Source of the DNA: Erysipelotrichaceae bacterium
Lineage (GTDB): Bacteria; Bacillota_I; Bacilli_A; Erysipelotrichales; Erysipelotrichaceae
DNA length: 12,232 bases
NCBI GenBank assembly: GCA_017419065.1
Contig: JAFOMB010000082.1
Span: 1-12,232, forward strand
Reading direction: 5' to 3'
Position 1 is the first letter of the stretch. Each line of letters begins with the position of its first letter. A program made the translations under genes and the position numbers. Positions 5,769 to 12,232 of the stretch are shown piece after piece. The notes under the pieces are model-generated. The model worked only from the letters and a program-made list of their open reading frames with translations. It did not search any database and was not told where the DNA came from.

Positions 5769-7555
5769 TAATTGTCCTCTTCGTAGTACTCGTCGTAATC
5801 ATCGAAGTCGATATCGTCATCGTTGATCCAGGAGTTCTCGTATTCTTCTTCCTCCTGCAGACGGATCTCTTCGAGTTCTTCTTCAGAGTATTCCGGCCTG
5901 ATCTCGCCGTATTCCTTCTTCTCGAGGTCTTCGGCACGGACACGGCGGTCGTCGTCGTCTTTCTTCTTTCTGCGGCGGGCCGGTGTCTTCTCGGCTTCCT
6001 TCTTGGAGGAATCCGCGTAGTTCTCGAACTTGGAAACGTAATCCGTCTTCGGAGTGAGAGGCTTTCTGGCCGGTTTGACTTCTTCCTTGACCTCTTCCTT
6101 CTTCTCCTCGACCGGTTCTTCCTTCTTTTCTTCGACAGGTTCTTCTTCCTTGACCGGTTCTTCTTCGACGGCAGCTTCTTCCGCCTTTTCTTCGGCTTCT
6201 TCCGCCTTCTCTTCTTCTTCGAGTTCGACGATCGTCACTTCTTCCGGCTTCGTCTCGAACTCTTCCAGAGCGTCCTCGGAGAATCCGGTATCGTTCTCAG
6301 CGATCTCCTGATCGAATTCCGCCTTTCTTCTGGCAGCTTCTTCCTGGAGTTCCTGGAACTTCTTCATTTCCTTTTCCTTCGCGATGCGGATCTGATCAGC
6401 CTTGAAGAATTCTACAGCTTCCTCGATATCGATACCTAAGGCTTCGATATCGCTTCTGGTCTTGATGTCGATCTTGCGGTTGGTCAGCTTGACAGCCAGC
6501 TTGGCGTTCTTGCCTTTCTTGCCGATGGCGACAGAAAGTTCGCCGTCATCAACTACCACGACCAGCGGTCTGGCGTTGCGCTTGTCATATTTCTCGATCT
6601 CTTCCGGAGTCAGAGCCGGATCGATCCTGTCATCCGCATAGAAGCAGGCCTTGACTTCTGCCGGAGCCAGGGCGTTCTTGACGAGTTCACCGATATCGTC
6701 GTTCCATTCGAAGACATCGATCTTCTCGCCCTTGACTTCCCCGATGACAGCCTGGACACGGGAACCTCTCGGACCGATGCAGGCGCCGATCGGATCGACG
6801 TCCTCATTGCGGGAATAGACAGCCATCTTCGTTCTCTCGCCGGCTTCTCTGGCGATCGCGCGGATCTCGACGATACCCTGGGCGATCTCCGGGACTTCCT
6901 TTTCAAAGAGTCTCTTGACGAACATCGCATCGGCACGCGATAAGACGACCTGGGAACCCTTGGTGTTCTTGGAGACTTCCTTGATGACAGTCTTGATGGA
7001 CTGTCCTTCACGGTAGGTCTCGCCCGGGATCTGTTCGGACTTCAACAGGATGCCGATCGTGTTCTTGATGTCGACCAGGACGAACTTCTCTTCAACGGTC
7101 TTGATGACACCGGAGATCAGATCGTATTCCTTGTCCTTGTATTCATCATAGACACGCTGCTTTTCATATTCCTTGATGCGCTGTTTCAGCATCTGCTTGG
7201 CGATATTGATGGAGGTCCTTCCGATCTGCGCAAAGTCGACTTCTTCCTCATAGATGTCGCCGACCTTGAGATTCGGATCGATGCTCTGGGCTTCCGAGAG
7301 AAGGATGTCGAGAGTCTCGTCGAATGTCTCGCTTTCATCTTCGACAACTTCAAGCTGGTGATAGATGTGGATCTCCTGCTTGGAAATGTCGACTCTGACC
7401 TTGGCAGCCGGGGCATCGATGTGTTTCTGATATGCCTTGGCGATGGCCTCCTTCAGGGTCTCATAGACGAATTCCGGATCGATCTTCCGGTCTTCTTCGA
7501 TCAGTCTCATCCCCTCTAAGAAATTCTTGTTGTTTTTTAAGCTAATGCCGCTCAT
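5768..7555 (-). CDS. nusA: Transcription termination/antitermination factor NusA with long charged C-terminal tail
   Basis: NusA binds RNA polymerase, promotes pausing and intrinsic termination and takes part in rRNA antitermination. The ATG at 7555 follows GAAGGAG with 6-nt spacing. Domains in the 595-residue protein: RNAP-binding N-terminal domain (about 1-135), S1 domain (about 138-205), KH1 with IGPRG (260-264) and KH2 with IGKKG (344-348), ending near 380. That core corresponds to the whole of the roughly 370-residue B. subtilis protein. The remaining 210 residues are a charged extension. It begins with a coiled-coil-like KEKEMKKFQELQEEAARR (393-410), continues with Glu-rich repeats of the type EEPVEEKKEE (471-490), a basic block ARRRKKK (526-532), and a very acidic end, DDDIDFDDYDEYYEEDN. 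The tail shows no match to the acidic-repeat (AR) domains of E. coli NusA that I can see. It follows rimP by 12 nt. Confidence 0.97.
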   Translation of the reverse strand: MSGISLKNNKNFLEGMRLIEEDRKIDPEFVYETLKEAIAKAYQKHIDAPAAKVRVDISKQEIHIYHQLEVVEDESETFDETLDILLSEAQSIDPNLKVGDIYEEEVDFAQIGRTSINIAKQMLKQRIKEYEKQRVYDEYKDKEYDLISGVIKTVEEKFVLVDIKNTIGILLKSEQIPGETYREGQSIKTVIKEVSKNTKGSQVVLSRADAMFVKRLFEKEVPEIAQGIVEIRAIAREAGERTKMAVYSRNEDVDPIGACIGPRGSRVQAVIGEVKGEKIDVFEWNDDIGELVKNALAPAEVKACFYADDRIDPALTPEEIEKYDKRNARPLVVVVDDGELSVAIGKKGKNAKLAVKLTNRKIDIKTRSDIEALGIDIEEAVEFFKADQIRIAKEKEMKKFQELQEEAARRKAEFDQEIAENDTGFSEDALEEFETKPEEVTIVELEEEEKAEEAEEKAEEAAVEEEPVKEEEPVEEKKEEPVEEKKEEVKEEVKPARKPLTPKTDYVSKFENYADSSKKEAEKTPARRRKKKDDDDRRVRAEDLEKKEYGEIRPEYSEEELEEIRLQEEEEYENSWINDDDIDFDDYDEYYEEDN

Positions 7556-7567
7556 CTTGATCTCCTT

Positions 7568-8002
7568 CTAAAAATTCACTGCGTAGCGCATCTTCTTGAC
7601 TTGGTCATACGGGATGTTTTTTCTCTTCTCTCTTGTCTTCTCCCGCGCCGCAAGAGAGAGGATGTCCCCTTCAAAGGACACCAGCGTTCCTTCGATCTTC
7701 TCTTCCTTCGTCTTCACGAAGACGTAGGAGCCTACGGCTGCCAGGACTTCTTCCCTGTTCCGGATCGGTCTTTCGATCCCCACAGTGGAGACATCCAGCA
7801 GATAGGGATCCATCTCCTCTTCATATCTGTCCATGAAGTCGGAGATATCTCTGGATACCGTTTCCAGAGTGTCCATATCGAGGCTTTCATCGAGGATGAC
7901 GGAGAGGATATTGTCTTTTTTCTGCTGTTTCAGTTCGTAAAGACGGATATTTTTCTCGCGTAGGTAGTCTTTCAGTTCTTTTTCGATCTTCTCCAGATTC
8001 AA
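7568..8002 (-). CDS. rimP: Ribosome maturation factor RimP
   Basis: RimP binds free 30S subunits and is needed for their maturation, including assembly around the central pseudoknot. I place the start at TTG (8002-8000), giving 144 residues, because a strong GGGAGG (8009-8014) stands exactly 6 nt upstream. An in-frame ATG at 8020-8018 would give 150 residues but has no SD and lies next to a hairpin. Family features: N-terminal domain with DMDTLETVSRDISDFMD and YLLDVSTVGIERPI (about 67-80, the hallmark; here STVG replaces the usual SSPG) and the Sm-like C-terminal domain GTLVSFEGDILSL to KNIPYDQVKKMRYAV. It is the first gene of the nusA-infB operon, between polC and nusA as is standard in Firmicutes. 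Confidence 0.93.
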   Translation of the reverse strand: MNLEKIEKELKDYLREKNIRLYELKQQKKDNILSVILDESLDMDTLETVSRDISDFMDRYEEEMDPYLLDVSTVGIERPIRNREEVLAAVGSYVFVKTKEEKIEGTLVSFEGDILSLAAREKTREKRKNIPYDQVKKMRYAVNF

Positions 8003-8008
8003 GTTTGT

Positions 8009-8014
8009 CCTCCC
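8009..8014 (-). promoter_or_regulatory. Ribosome binding site supporting a TTG start for rimP
   Basis: The minus strand reads GGGAGG, 6 nt before a TTG at 8002-8000. The nearest in-frame ATG (8020) lies upstream of this SD and so cannot use it. This supports a TTG-initiated RimP. Confidence 0.7.
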
Positions 8015-8025
8015 AATCATAACAG

Positions 8026-8047
8026 AAGCAGAGATCTCTCTCTGCTT
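8026..8047 (-). other. Stem-loop at the 5' end of the rimP-nusA-infB leader
   Basis: The leader strand reads AAGCAGAGA, GAGA, TCTCTGCTT: a perfect 9-bp stem closed by a GNRA-type GAGA tetraloop. No T-run follows (CTGTTATG), so it is not an intrinsic terminator. With the predicted start at about 8051-8053 the stem begins roughly 4-6 nt from the RNA 5' end, a position typical of 5'-terminal hairpins that shield mRNAs from decay. A role in NusA autoregulation is possible but unsupported. Confidence 0.6.
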
Positions 8048-8055
8048 GTACGTCG

Positions 8056-8069
8056 ATATATTAATATAT
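8056..8069. repeat. 14-bp AT palindrome overlapping the rimP operon -10 element
   Basis: ATATATTAATATAT is a perfect palindrome covering the -10 hexamer. It is flanked at 8070-8086 by a second inverted repeat, TTGAAA-N5-TTTCAA, whose inner arm forms the -35 hexamer. These may be operator half-sites or simply symmetric AT-rich promoter sequence. The symmetry also offers a TAATAT on the plus strand. Confidence 0.5.
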
Positions 8070-8086
8070 TTGAAAGCTTTTTTCAA
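8058..8086 (-). promoter_or_regulatory. SigmaA-type promoter of the rimP-nusA-ylxRQ-infB-rbfA-LCP operon
   Basis: On the minus strand, TTGAAA (-35, 8081-8086; 5 of 6 match) and TAATAT (-10, 8058-8063; 4 of 6) are separated by exactly 17 bp. The predicted start is 8051-8053, giving a leader of about 50 nt. The -35 lies 2 bp beyond the polC stop. I see no terminator between polC and this promoter, so read-through from polC may add to operon expression. Confidence 0.6.
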
Positions 8087-8088
8087 GC

Positions 8089-11000
8089 CTAAAATAAGGA
8101 GATCTGATTGGAGTCATCCAGATCTTTGAGGACTCCCAGGGATTCCATCTTCTTGAGAAGTGTCTGGGAGATCTGGGTCCTGGCGACGAGGTCTTCCTTG
8201 GAGAGGAACGGACGCTCGTTCCTGGCTTCGACGATGGAGACCGCCACGTTGTCTCCCAGTCCGTCCAGGATCTTGAACGGCGGGATGATCTCGTGATGAT
8301 CTTCCGGATTGACCAGGAATTCCTTGGCCAGAGAGCGGTTGAGGTCGATGTTGGACATGCGGTAGCCTCTGGAAGCCATCTCATAGGAGATCTCCAGGGT
8401 GTCGTAGATGTCCTTTTCCTTCTTGGAGGCCGGATCTTCCCTGGAATTGAGCTTGGCCCCGATCTCGTCGAGTCTCGCCTTGATGGAATCGGCATCCTTG
8501 ATCATCGTCTCGATCTCATAGGCATCGCAGCGCAGTGAGAAGAAGGAGACGTAGTAGTATTCCGGATGATAGACCTTGAACCAGGCGACACGAACCGCCA
8601 TGATGACGTAGGCGACCGCATGGGCCTTCGGGAACATGTATTTGATCTTCTTACAGGATTCGATGTACCACTTCGGCACATTGTGATCCAGCATCTTCTG
8701 TTCATAGTCCGGCCACTTGTCGCACTTGCCGTTGGCGACCTTACCCTTACGGACGTTCTCCATGATGTCGAAGGCATCCTTCGGCTCCAAGCCGTAGTGC
8801 AGCATATCCGACATGATGTCATCTCGACATCCAATGACATCTGCCAGGGCGATGCCGCTGTCGACGAGGTCTTTGGCGTTGTTGTTCCAGACATCGGTAC
8901 CGTGGGACAGACCGGAGATCTGTACGAGCTCCGAGAAGTTCTTCGGCTTGGTCTCCTGCAGGATACCGCGGACGAAACGGGTACCGAATTCCGGCAGACC
9001 GCAGGCACCGGTCGCTTCATCGTACTTCGGATTGACGATGCCCAGTTCCTTCGGACTCGAGAAGATCGACATGACCTTCGGATCGTTCATCGGGATGGTC
9101 TTGACATCGATGCCGCTGATGTCCTGAAGCAGCTTCATGGCCGTCGGGTCGACGTGACCTAAGATATCGAACTTCAAGACGTTATCGTGGATCTCGTGGA
9201 AATCGAAGTGCGTCGTACGCCAGACGGAATCCGGGTTGTTGGCCGGATACTGGTACGGCGTGAAGTCGAAGACATTCATGTAGTTCGGGATGACGATGAT
9301 GCCGCCCGGATGCTGGCCGGTCGTTCTCTTGACGCCCTCGCAGCCGGAGGCCAGACGCTGTCTCTGCGCTCTGGACATATTGGTGATCTCTTTTTCCTCG
9401 CAATAGCCGGAGACATAGCCGAAAGCCGTCTTCTCCGCGACGGTAGAGATCGTACCGGCACGGAAGACATAGTCTTCGCCGAATACGGAACGTAAGAAGA
9501 GATGGGCCTTATCCTGGTACTGATCCGAGAAGTTCAGATCGATATCCGGGACCTTGTCGCCATGGAAGCCTAAGAAGGTCTCGAACGGGATATCCTGACC
9601 GTCTACCTTCATCCTCTCGCCGCAGTCCGGACAGTTCATATACGGCAGGTTGTAGCCCGACTTGGTATCGTGGCGCCATATGAGTTTCTTGCACTTCGGA
9701 CAGATGTAGTGTGGAGGTAACGGATTACACTCCGAGATGCCCGAGAAGGTCGCGACTAAAGAGGATCCGACAGAACCTCTGGATCCGACCAGATAGCCGT
9801 CTTCATTGGACTTCTTGACTAACAGATACGAGACGTAGTAAATAACGCCGTAGCCGTTGCCGATGATGGAATCGAGTTCCTTCTTGATCCTCTCTTCAAT
9901 GATCGGATCGAGGACTTCTCCGTATCTCTCATGAGCCGTCTCGTAGACGATCTGCGTCAGTTTGTCATTGGAACCCTCGATGACCGGGGTATAGAGCTTA
10001 TCGTGGATCGGCGTCATGACTTCGATCATGTCGGCGATCTTATGGGTATTGTGGACGACGATATCCTTTACGAGGGCGTCATCTTTCAGCCAGGCAAAGG
10101 CGTCCAGCATCTCCCTTGTATTGCGGAAGTGCTGATCCGGAGAGACCTGTCTCTTTCTTCTTTCCTTGTCGTAGATGAACAGCGGATGATGCACACCGCC
10201 GATGCCCTGGGCATTGATATAGACATCACGCAGGATCTTCTGTTCGGGTCTCGCATAGTGGACATCGCCGGTGGCGACGATGATCTTGTTCTGGGCTTTG
10301 GCTTCGTCGATGATATCGCGCAGATACTGCTTCAGTCTCTCCTCATCGAAACTGCCTCTTTCCAGAAGATGACGGTAGTTTTCCAGCGGCTGTACCTCGA
10401 TGAAGTCATAGAAGGAGATGGCCTTCGCCAGGGCTTCCTTATTTCTCGTCGAAGCGATCTCAAAGACTTCGCCGTTGCAGCAGGCGGAGCCTAAGAGAAG
10501 GTTTTCTCTGTATTCATTGAGCGTCTCCCGGAAGATACGCGGTTCAACGACGAACTGGGAATCCTCGGACTTGGTATTGGCCTTGCCGAAGACAGCCAAT
10601 TGTGTGGTATTGGAGATGGAGACCAGTTTGAAGAGGTCCTTGAGTCCCTGCTTGTTTTTGACCAGGACGTTGGTGTGATATTCCCTGTTCTTGATGAAGG
10701 CATCTTCTGTATGGTATTCACTGAGTTCCATGAGGTCATGGATACCGAGCTTGTAGACATCCTTCAGCATCAAATGGAAGACCTGAGCCAGAACTTCCGC
10801 ATCATAGTCGGCTCTGTGCGCTACCACTTCATCATAGGAGACCGAATACTGTCTGGCGATATTGCCCAAACGGTAGGAACGGCGGTTGGAGAAGAGAGAT
10901 CTGGCCAGATCCAGGGTATCGATGACCGGATTGGTCAGCTCCTTGAGTCCGTTCCTCTTCATCTCCTCGTTGAGGAAGCCGAAGTCAAATGCGGCGTTGT

Positions 11001-12232
11001 GGGCGACGATGACTCTGTCGCCGATGAAGTCCATGATCTCCTGATAGCACTCTTTAAAAGGCTTGGCAGAAGCCAGATGGGCATCGGTGATATTGGTGAG
11101 TTCCTTGATCTTCTGAGGAACGGTGATCGGCGGCTTGACGAAGAGGTCCTTCTTCTGCTTGACGATGCCCTTGTATAAGATGGAAGCACCGAATTCAATG
11201 ATGTAGTCGTGTCTGGTGGAAAGGCCGGTCGTCTCGAAGTCGAGGACACAGTATTCCGCATCCGCTAAAGACAGCGGAACCGGATTGTAGACGAGGTTGA
11301 GACGGGAGTCGACCATATTCATCTCGCATCCGTAGATGATCTTGAAGAGGCGGTCAGTCCCCTTCATCAGTTTATTGGCAGCCTTCTGAGCTGTCGGGAA
11401 GGCCTGGACATCCAGGTGATCGGTAATGGCGATAGCGTCATGGCCCATGGAGAAAGCGGCCTGTACCAGTTCTTCCGCATCGCAGACACCGTCCATTTCC
11501 GAACGATTGGTATGGCAGTGCAGTTCGATCCTCTTTTCTTCCTCATCATCGTGGAAGGAGGTATCGACATCGATGAATTCGATCTGATCGACTTCAAAGA
11601 TATAGCCGTTCGCAAAGGTATCGAAGCGGTAGTTGCCATAGAAATTGGCGTACTTCCCTTCTTTGTTCTTGGCGAGTTCTTCCTTGGTGAAACGCCGGTT
11701 CTCGACGACCTTGACGATGACCGCATTGTCCTTGTCCTTGACATAGACGGTCTGGATGATCATGTTCGTCCGGGTCACCTTCTCTTCGACCTTGAAGATC
11801 TGTCCGGTGAATTTCACGTTGTATAAGGTATCTACGAGGTCATCGATGACCACATCAGTATAGGCCTTGCTTCTCGGCTTGTACTGGGTCTTGTTGAAAA
11901 CCGGCGCCTCTTTCTTCTCTTCTACCGGAGCTTCCCTTTTCGGCATGGCCTTTCTTTCGACTTCGACCGGTTTTACTTCCTTCTCCTCATGGAGTTTCGT
12001 CGTGATAGCTCCGCGGAAGCCGATGTCATAGAAAAAGAGCTTGATGTCATCAAGAGCTTCGCTGTCCGCCTGCAGGGAATCGTGATCCGGGTACACCAGG
12101 GAGAATCCCCCTTCTTCCAGTACCGGCACACACAGCCGGAAACGGGAAGAGGATGAGGAGAAATCCTTGAGGTAGTTGTTGATCTCCTTGATCGGGAATT
12201 CCTGATCCTTCACCTTGAAGTAAAGACGCAGA
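8089..12232 (-). CDS. polC: DNA polymerase III alpha subunit, PolC type (N-terminus beyond right edge)
   Basis: PolC is the essential Gram-positive replicase with built-in proofreading. The frame is open to the window edge: six codons (LRLYFK) precede the GTG at 12213, which has no proper SD, so the gene is cut, not started there. Numbering from that GTG: N-terminal domain and charged linker (1-115), OB fold (about 135-215), PHP domain (about 226-300, resuming after about 495) with an intact metal set (His232, His234, Asp241, Asp265/His266, Glu297, Asp650/His652), inserted DEDDh exonuclease (Asp325, Glu327, Asp410, His466, Asp471), zinc site CPKC (838-841) and CPDC (861-864), and polymerase palm PDIDLNFS with Asp890 and Asp892. 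The last residues, QISLF, are a C-terminal beta-clamp-binding motif. The B. subtilis equivalents of the catalytic aspartates are near 965-967, so about 65-75 residues are missing here. Confidence 0.98.
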   Translation of the reverse strand, partial: LRLYFKVKDQEFPIKEINNYLKDFSSSSSRFRLCVPVLEEGGFSLVYPDHDSLQADSEALDDIKLFFYDIGFRGAITTKLHEEKEVKPVEVERKAMPKREAPVEEKKEAPVFNKTQYKPRSKAYTDVVIDDLVDTLYNVKFTGQIFKVEEKVTRTNMIIQTVYVKDKDNAVIVKVVENRRFTKEELAKNKEGKYANFYGNYRFDTFANGYIFEVDQIEFIDVDTSFHDDEEEKRIELHCHTNRSEMDGVCDAEELVQAAFSMGHDAIAITDHLDVQAFPTAQKAANKLMKGTDRLFKIIYGCEMNMVDSRLNLVYNPVPLSLADAEYCVLDFETTGLSTRHDYIIEFGASILYKGIVKQKKDLFVKPPITVPQKIKELTNITDAHLASAKPFKECYQEIMDFIGDRVIVAHNAAFDFGFLNEEMKRNGLKELTNPVIDTLDLARSLFSNRRSYRLGNIARQYSVSYDEVVAHRADYDAEVLAQVFHLMLKDVYKLGIHDLMELSEYHTEDAFIKNREYHTNVLVKNKQGLKDLFKLVSISNTTQLAVFGKANTKSEDSQFVVEPRIFRETLNEYRENLLLGSACCNGEVFEIASTRNKEALAKAISFYDFIEVQPLENYRHLLERGSFDEERLKQYLRDIIDEAKAQNKIIVATGDVHYARPEQKILRDVYINAQGIGGVHHPLFIYDKERRKRQVSPDQHFRNTREMLDAFAWLKDDALVKDIVVHNTHKIADMIEVMTPIHDKLYTPVIEGSNDKLTQIVYETAHERYGEVLDPIIEERIKKELDSIIGNGYGVIYYVSYLLVKKSNEDGYLVGSRGSVGSSLVATFSGISECNPLPPHYICPKCKKLIWRHDTKSGYNLPYMNCPDCGERMKVDGQDIPFETFLGFHGDKVPDIDLNFSDQYQDKAHLFLRSVFGEDYVFRAGTISTVAEKTAFGYVSGYCEEKEITNMSRAQRQRLASGCEGVKRTTGQHPGGIIVIPNYMNVFDFTPYQYPANNPDSVWRTTHFDFHEIHDNVLKFDILGHVDPTAMKLLQDISGIDVKTIPMNDPKVMSIFSSPKELGIVNPKYDEATGACGLPEFGTRFVRGILQETKPKNFSELVQISGLSHGTDVWNNNAKDLVDSGIALADVIGCRDDIMSDMLHYGLEPKDAFDIMENVRKGKVANGKCDKWPDYEQKMLDHNVPKWYIESCKKIKYMFPKAHAVAYVIMAVRVAWFKVYHPEYYYVSFFSLRCDAYEIETMIKDADSIKARLDEIGAKLNSREDPASKKEKDIYDTLEISYEMASRGYRMSNIDLNRSLAKEFLVNPEDHHEIIPPFKILDGLGDNVAVSIVEARNERPFLSKEDLVARTQISQTLLKKMESLGVLKDLDDSNQISLF

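Noticed and set aside
6054..6311. Plus-strand open frame encoding a Ser-rich, repetitive protein
   Set aside because: It is the antisense shadow of the Glu-rich NusA tail (GAA/GAG read in reverse gives Ser/Phe-rich sequence); no SD or promoter.
8070..8086. TTGAAA-N5-TTTCAA as a terminator for polC
   Set aside because: The stem is AT-only with a short loop and no T-tract after it on the minus strand; it fits better as promoter sequence.
10600..11178. Plus-strand open frame of 192 codons inside polC
   Set aside because: It overlaps the exonuclease and PHP coding region, whose motifs are intact on the minus strand. It has no SD and its composition is typical of a reverse-complement shadow, as are the similar frames at 8566-9162 and 9931-10494.
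12211..12213. GTG at 12213 as the polC start codon
   Set aside because: The frame is open to the window edge and the six preceding codons read LRLYFK without a stop; there is no proper SD, and comparison with B. subtilis PolC indicates about 65-75 more residues.

Overview
This is a compact, moderately GC-rich (roughly half G+C) stretch of a Firmicutes (Bacillota) chromosome. It is dominated by the conserved polC - rimP - nusA - ylxR - ylxQ - infB - rbfA block, read entirely on the minus strand. PolC-type DNA polymerase III, the YlxR/YlxQ pair between nusA and infB, the short IF2 and purine-rich Shine-Dalgarno (SD) sites all point to a low-G+C-lineage Gram-positive. The style (heavy use of GAT and ATC codons, an acidic NusA tail, a lipoprotein LCP enzyme) reminds me of Erysipelotrichia-like gut Firmicutes, but that placement is inference. 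I see no phage, IS element, CRISPR array, tRNA or rRNA.

Layout, left to right. At 1-151 (minus, cut by the left edge) is the N-terminal half of an HPr-family phosphocarrier that has the active-site histidine but lacks the regulatory serine. A 95-bp divergent intergenic region holds two back-to-back extended -10 promoters. At 247-759 (plus) is a small two-helix membrane protein of unknown function, the only convincing plus-strand gene. At 767-1588 (minus) is a Cof-type HAD phosphatase. Its only visible promoter element puts the transcription start on its own ATG, just after the terminator of the operon behind it. At 1633-3048 (minus) is a lipoprotein with an LCP (LytR-CpsA-Psr) catalytic domain, the last gene of the translation operon.

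From 3050 to 8002 is the rimP-nusA-ylxR-ylxQ-infB-rbfA operon: 30S maturation factors (RimP, RbfA), initiation factor IF2, the transcription elongation/termination factor NusA and two small RNA-associated proteins. Its genes are tightly packed, with TAATG, TGATG and GTG-overlap junctions that imply translational coupling. A sigmaA-type promoter at 8058-8086 and a perfect 9-bp stem-loop at the very start of the predicted leader sit upstream. From 8089 to the right edge is polC, lacking only about the first 65-75 codons.

Functionally the window links replication (PolC), ribosome biogenesis and translation initiation, transcription termination, and through the LCP gene attachment of polymers to the cell wall. 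I find no convincing new multi-gene system. The items worth a second look are the Ser46-less HPr, the apparently leaderless HAD gene, the LCP lipoprotein joined to rbfA, the roughly 210-residue charged tail of NusA, and the leader hairpin and TTG start of rimP.
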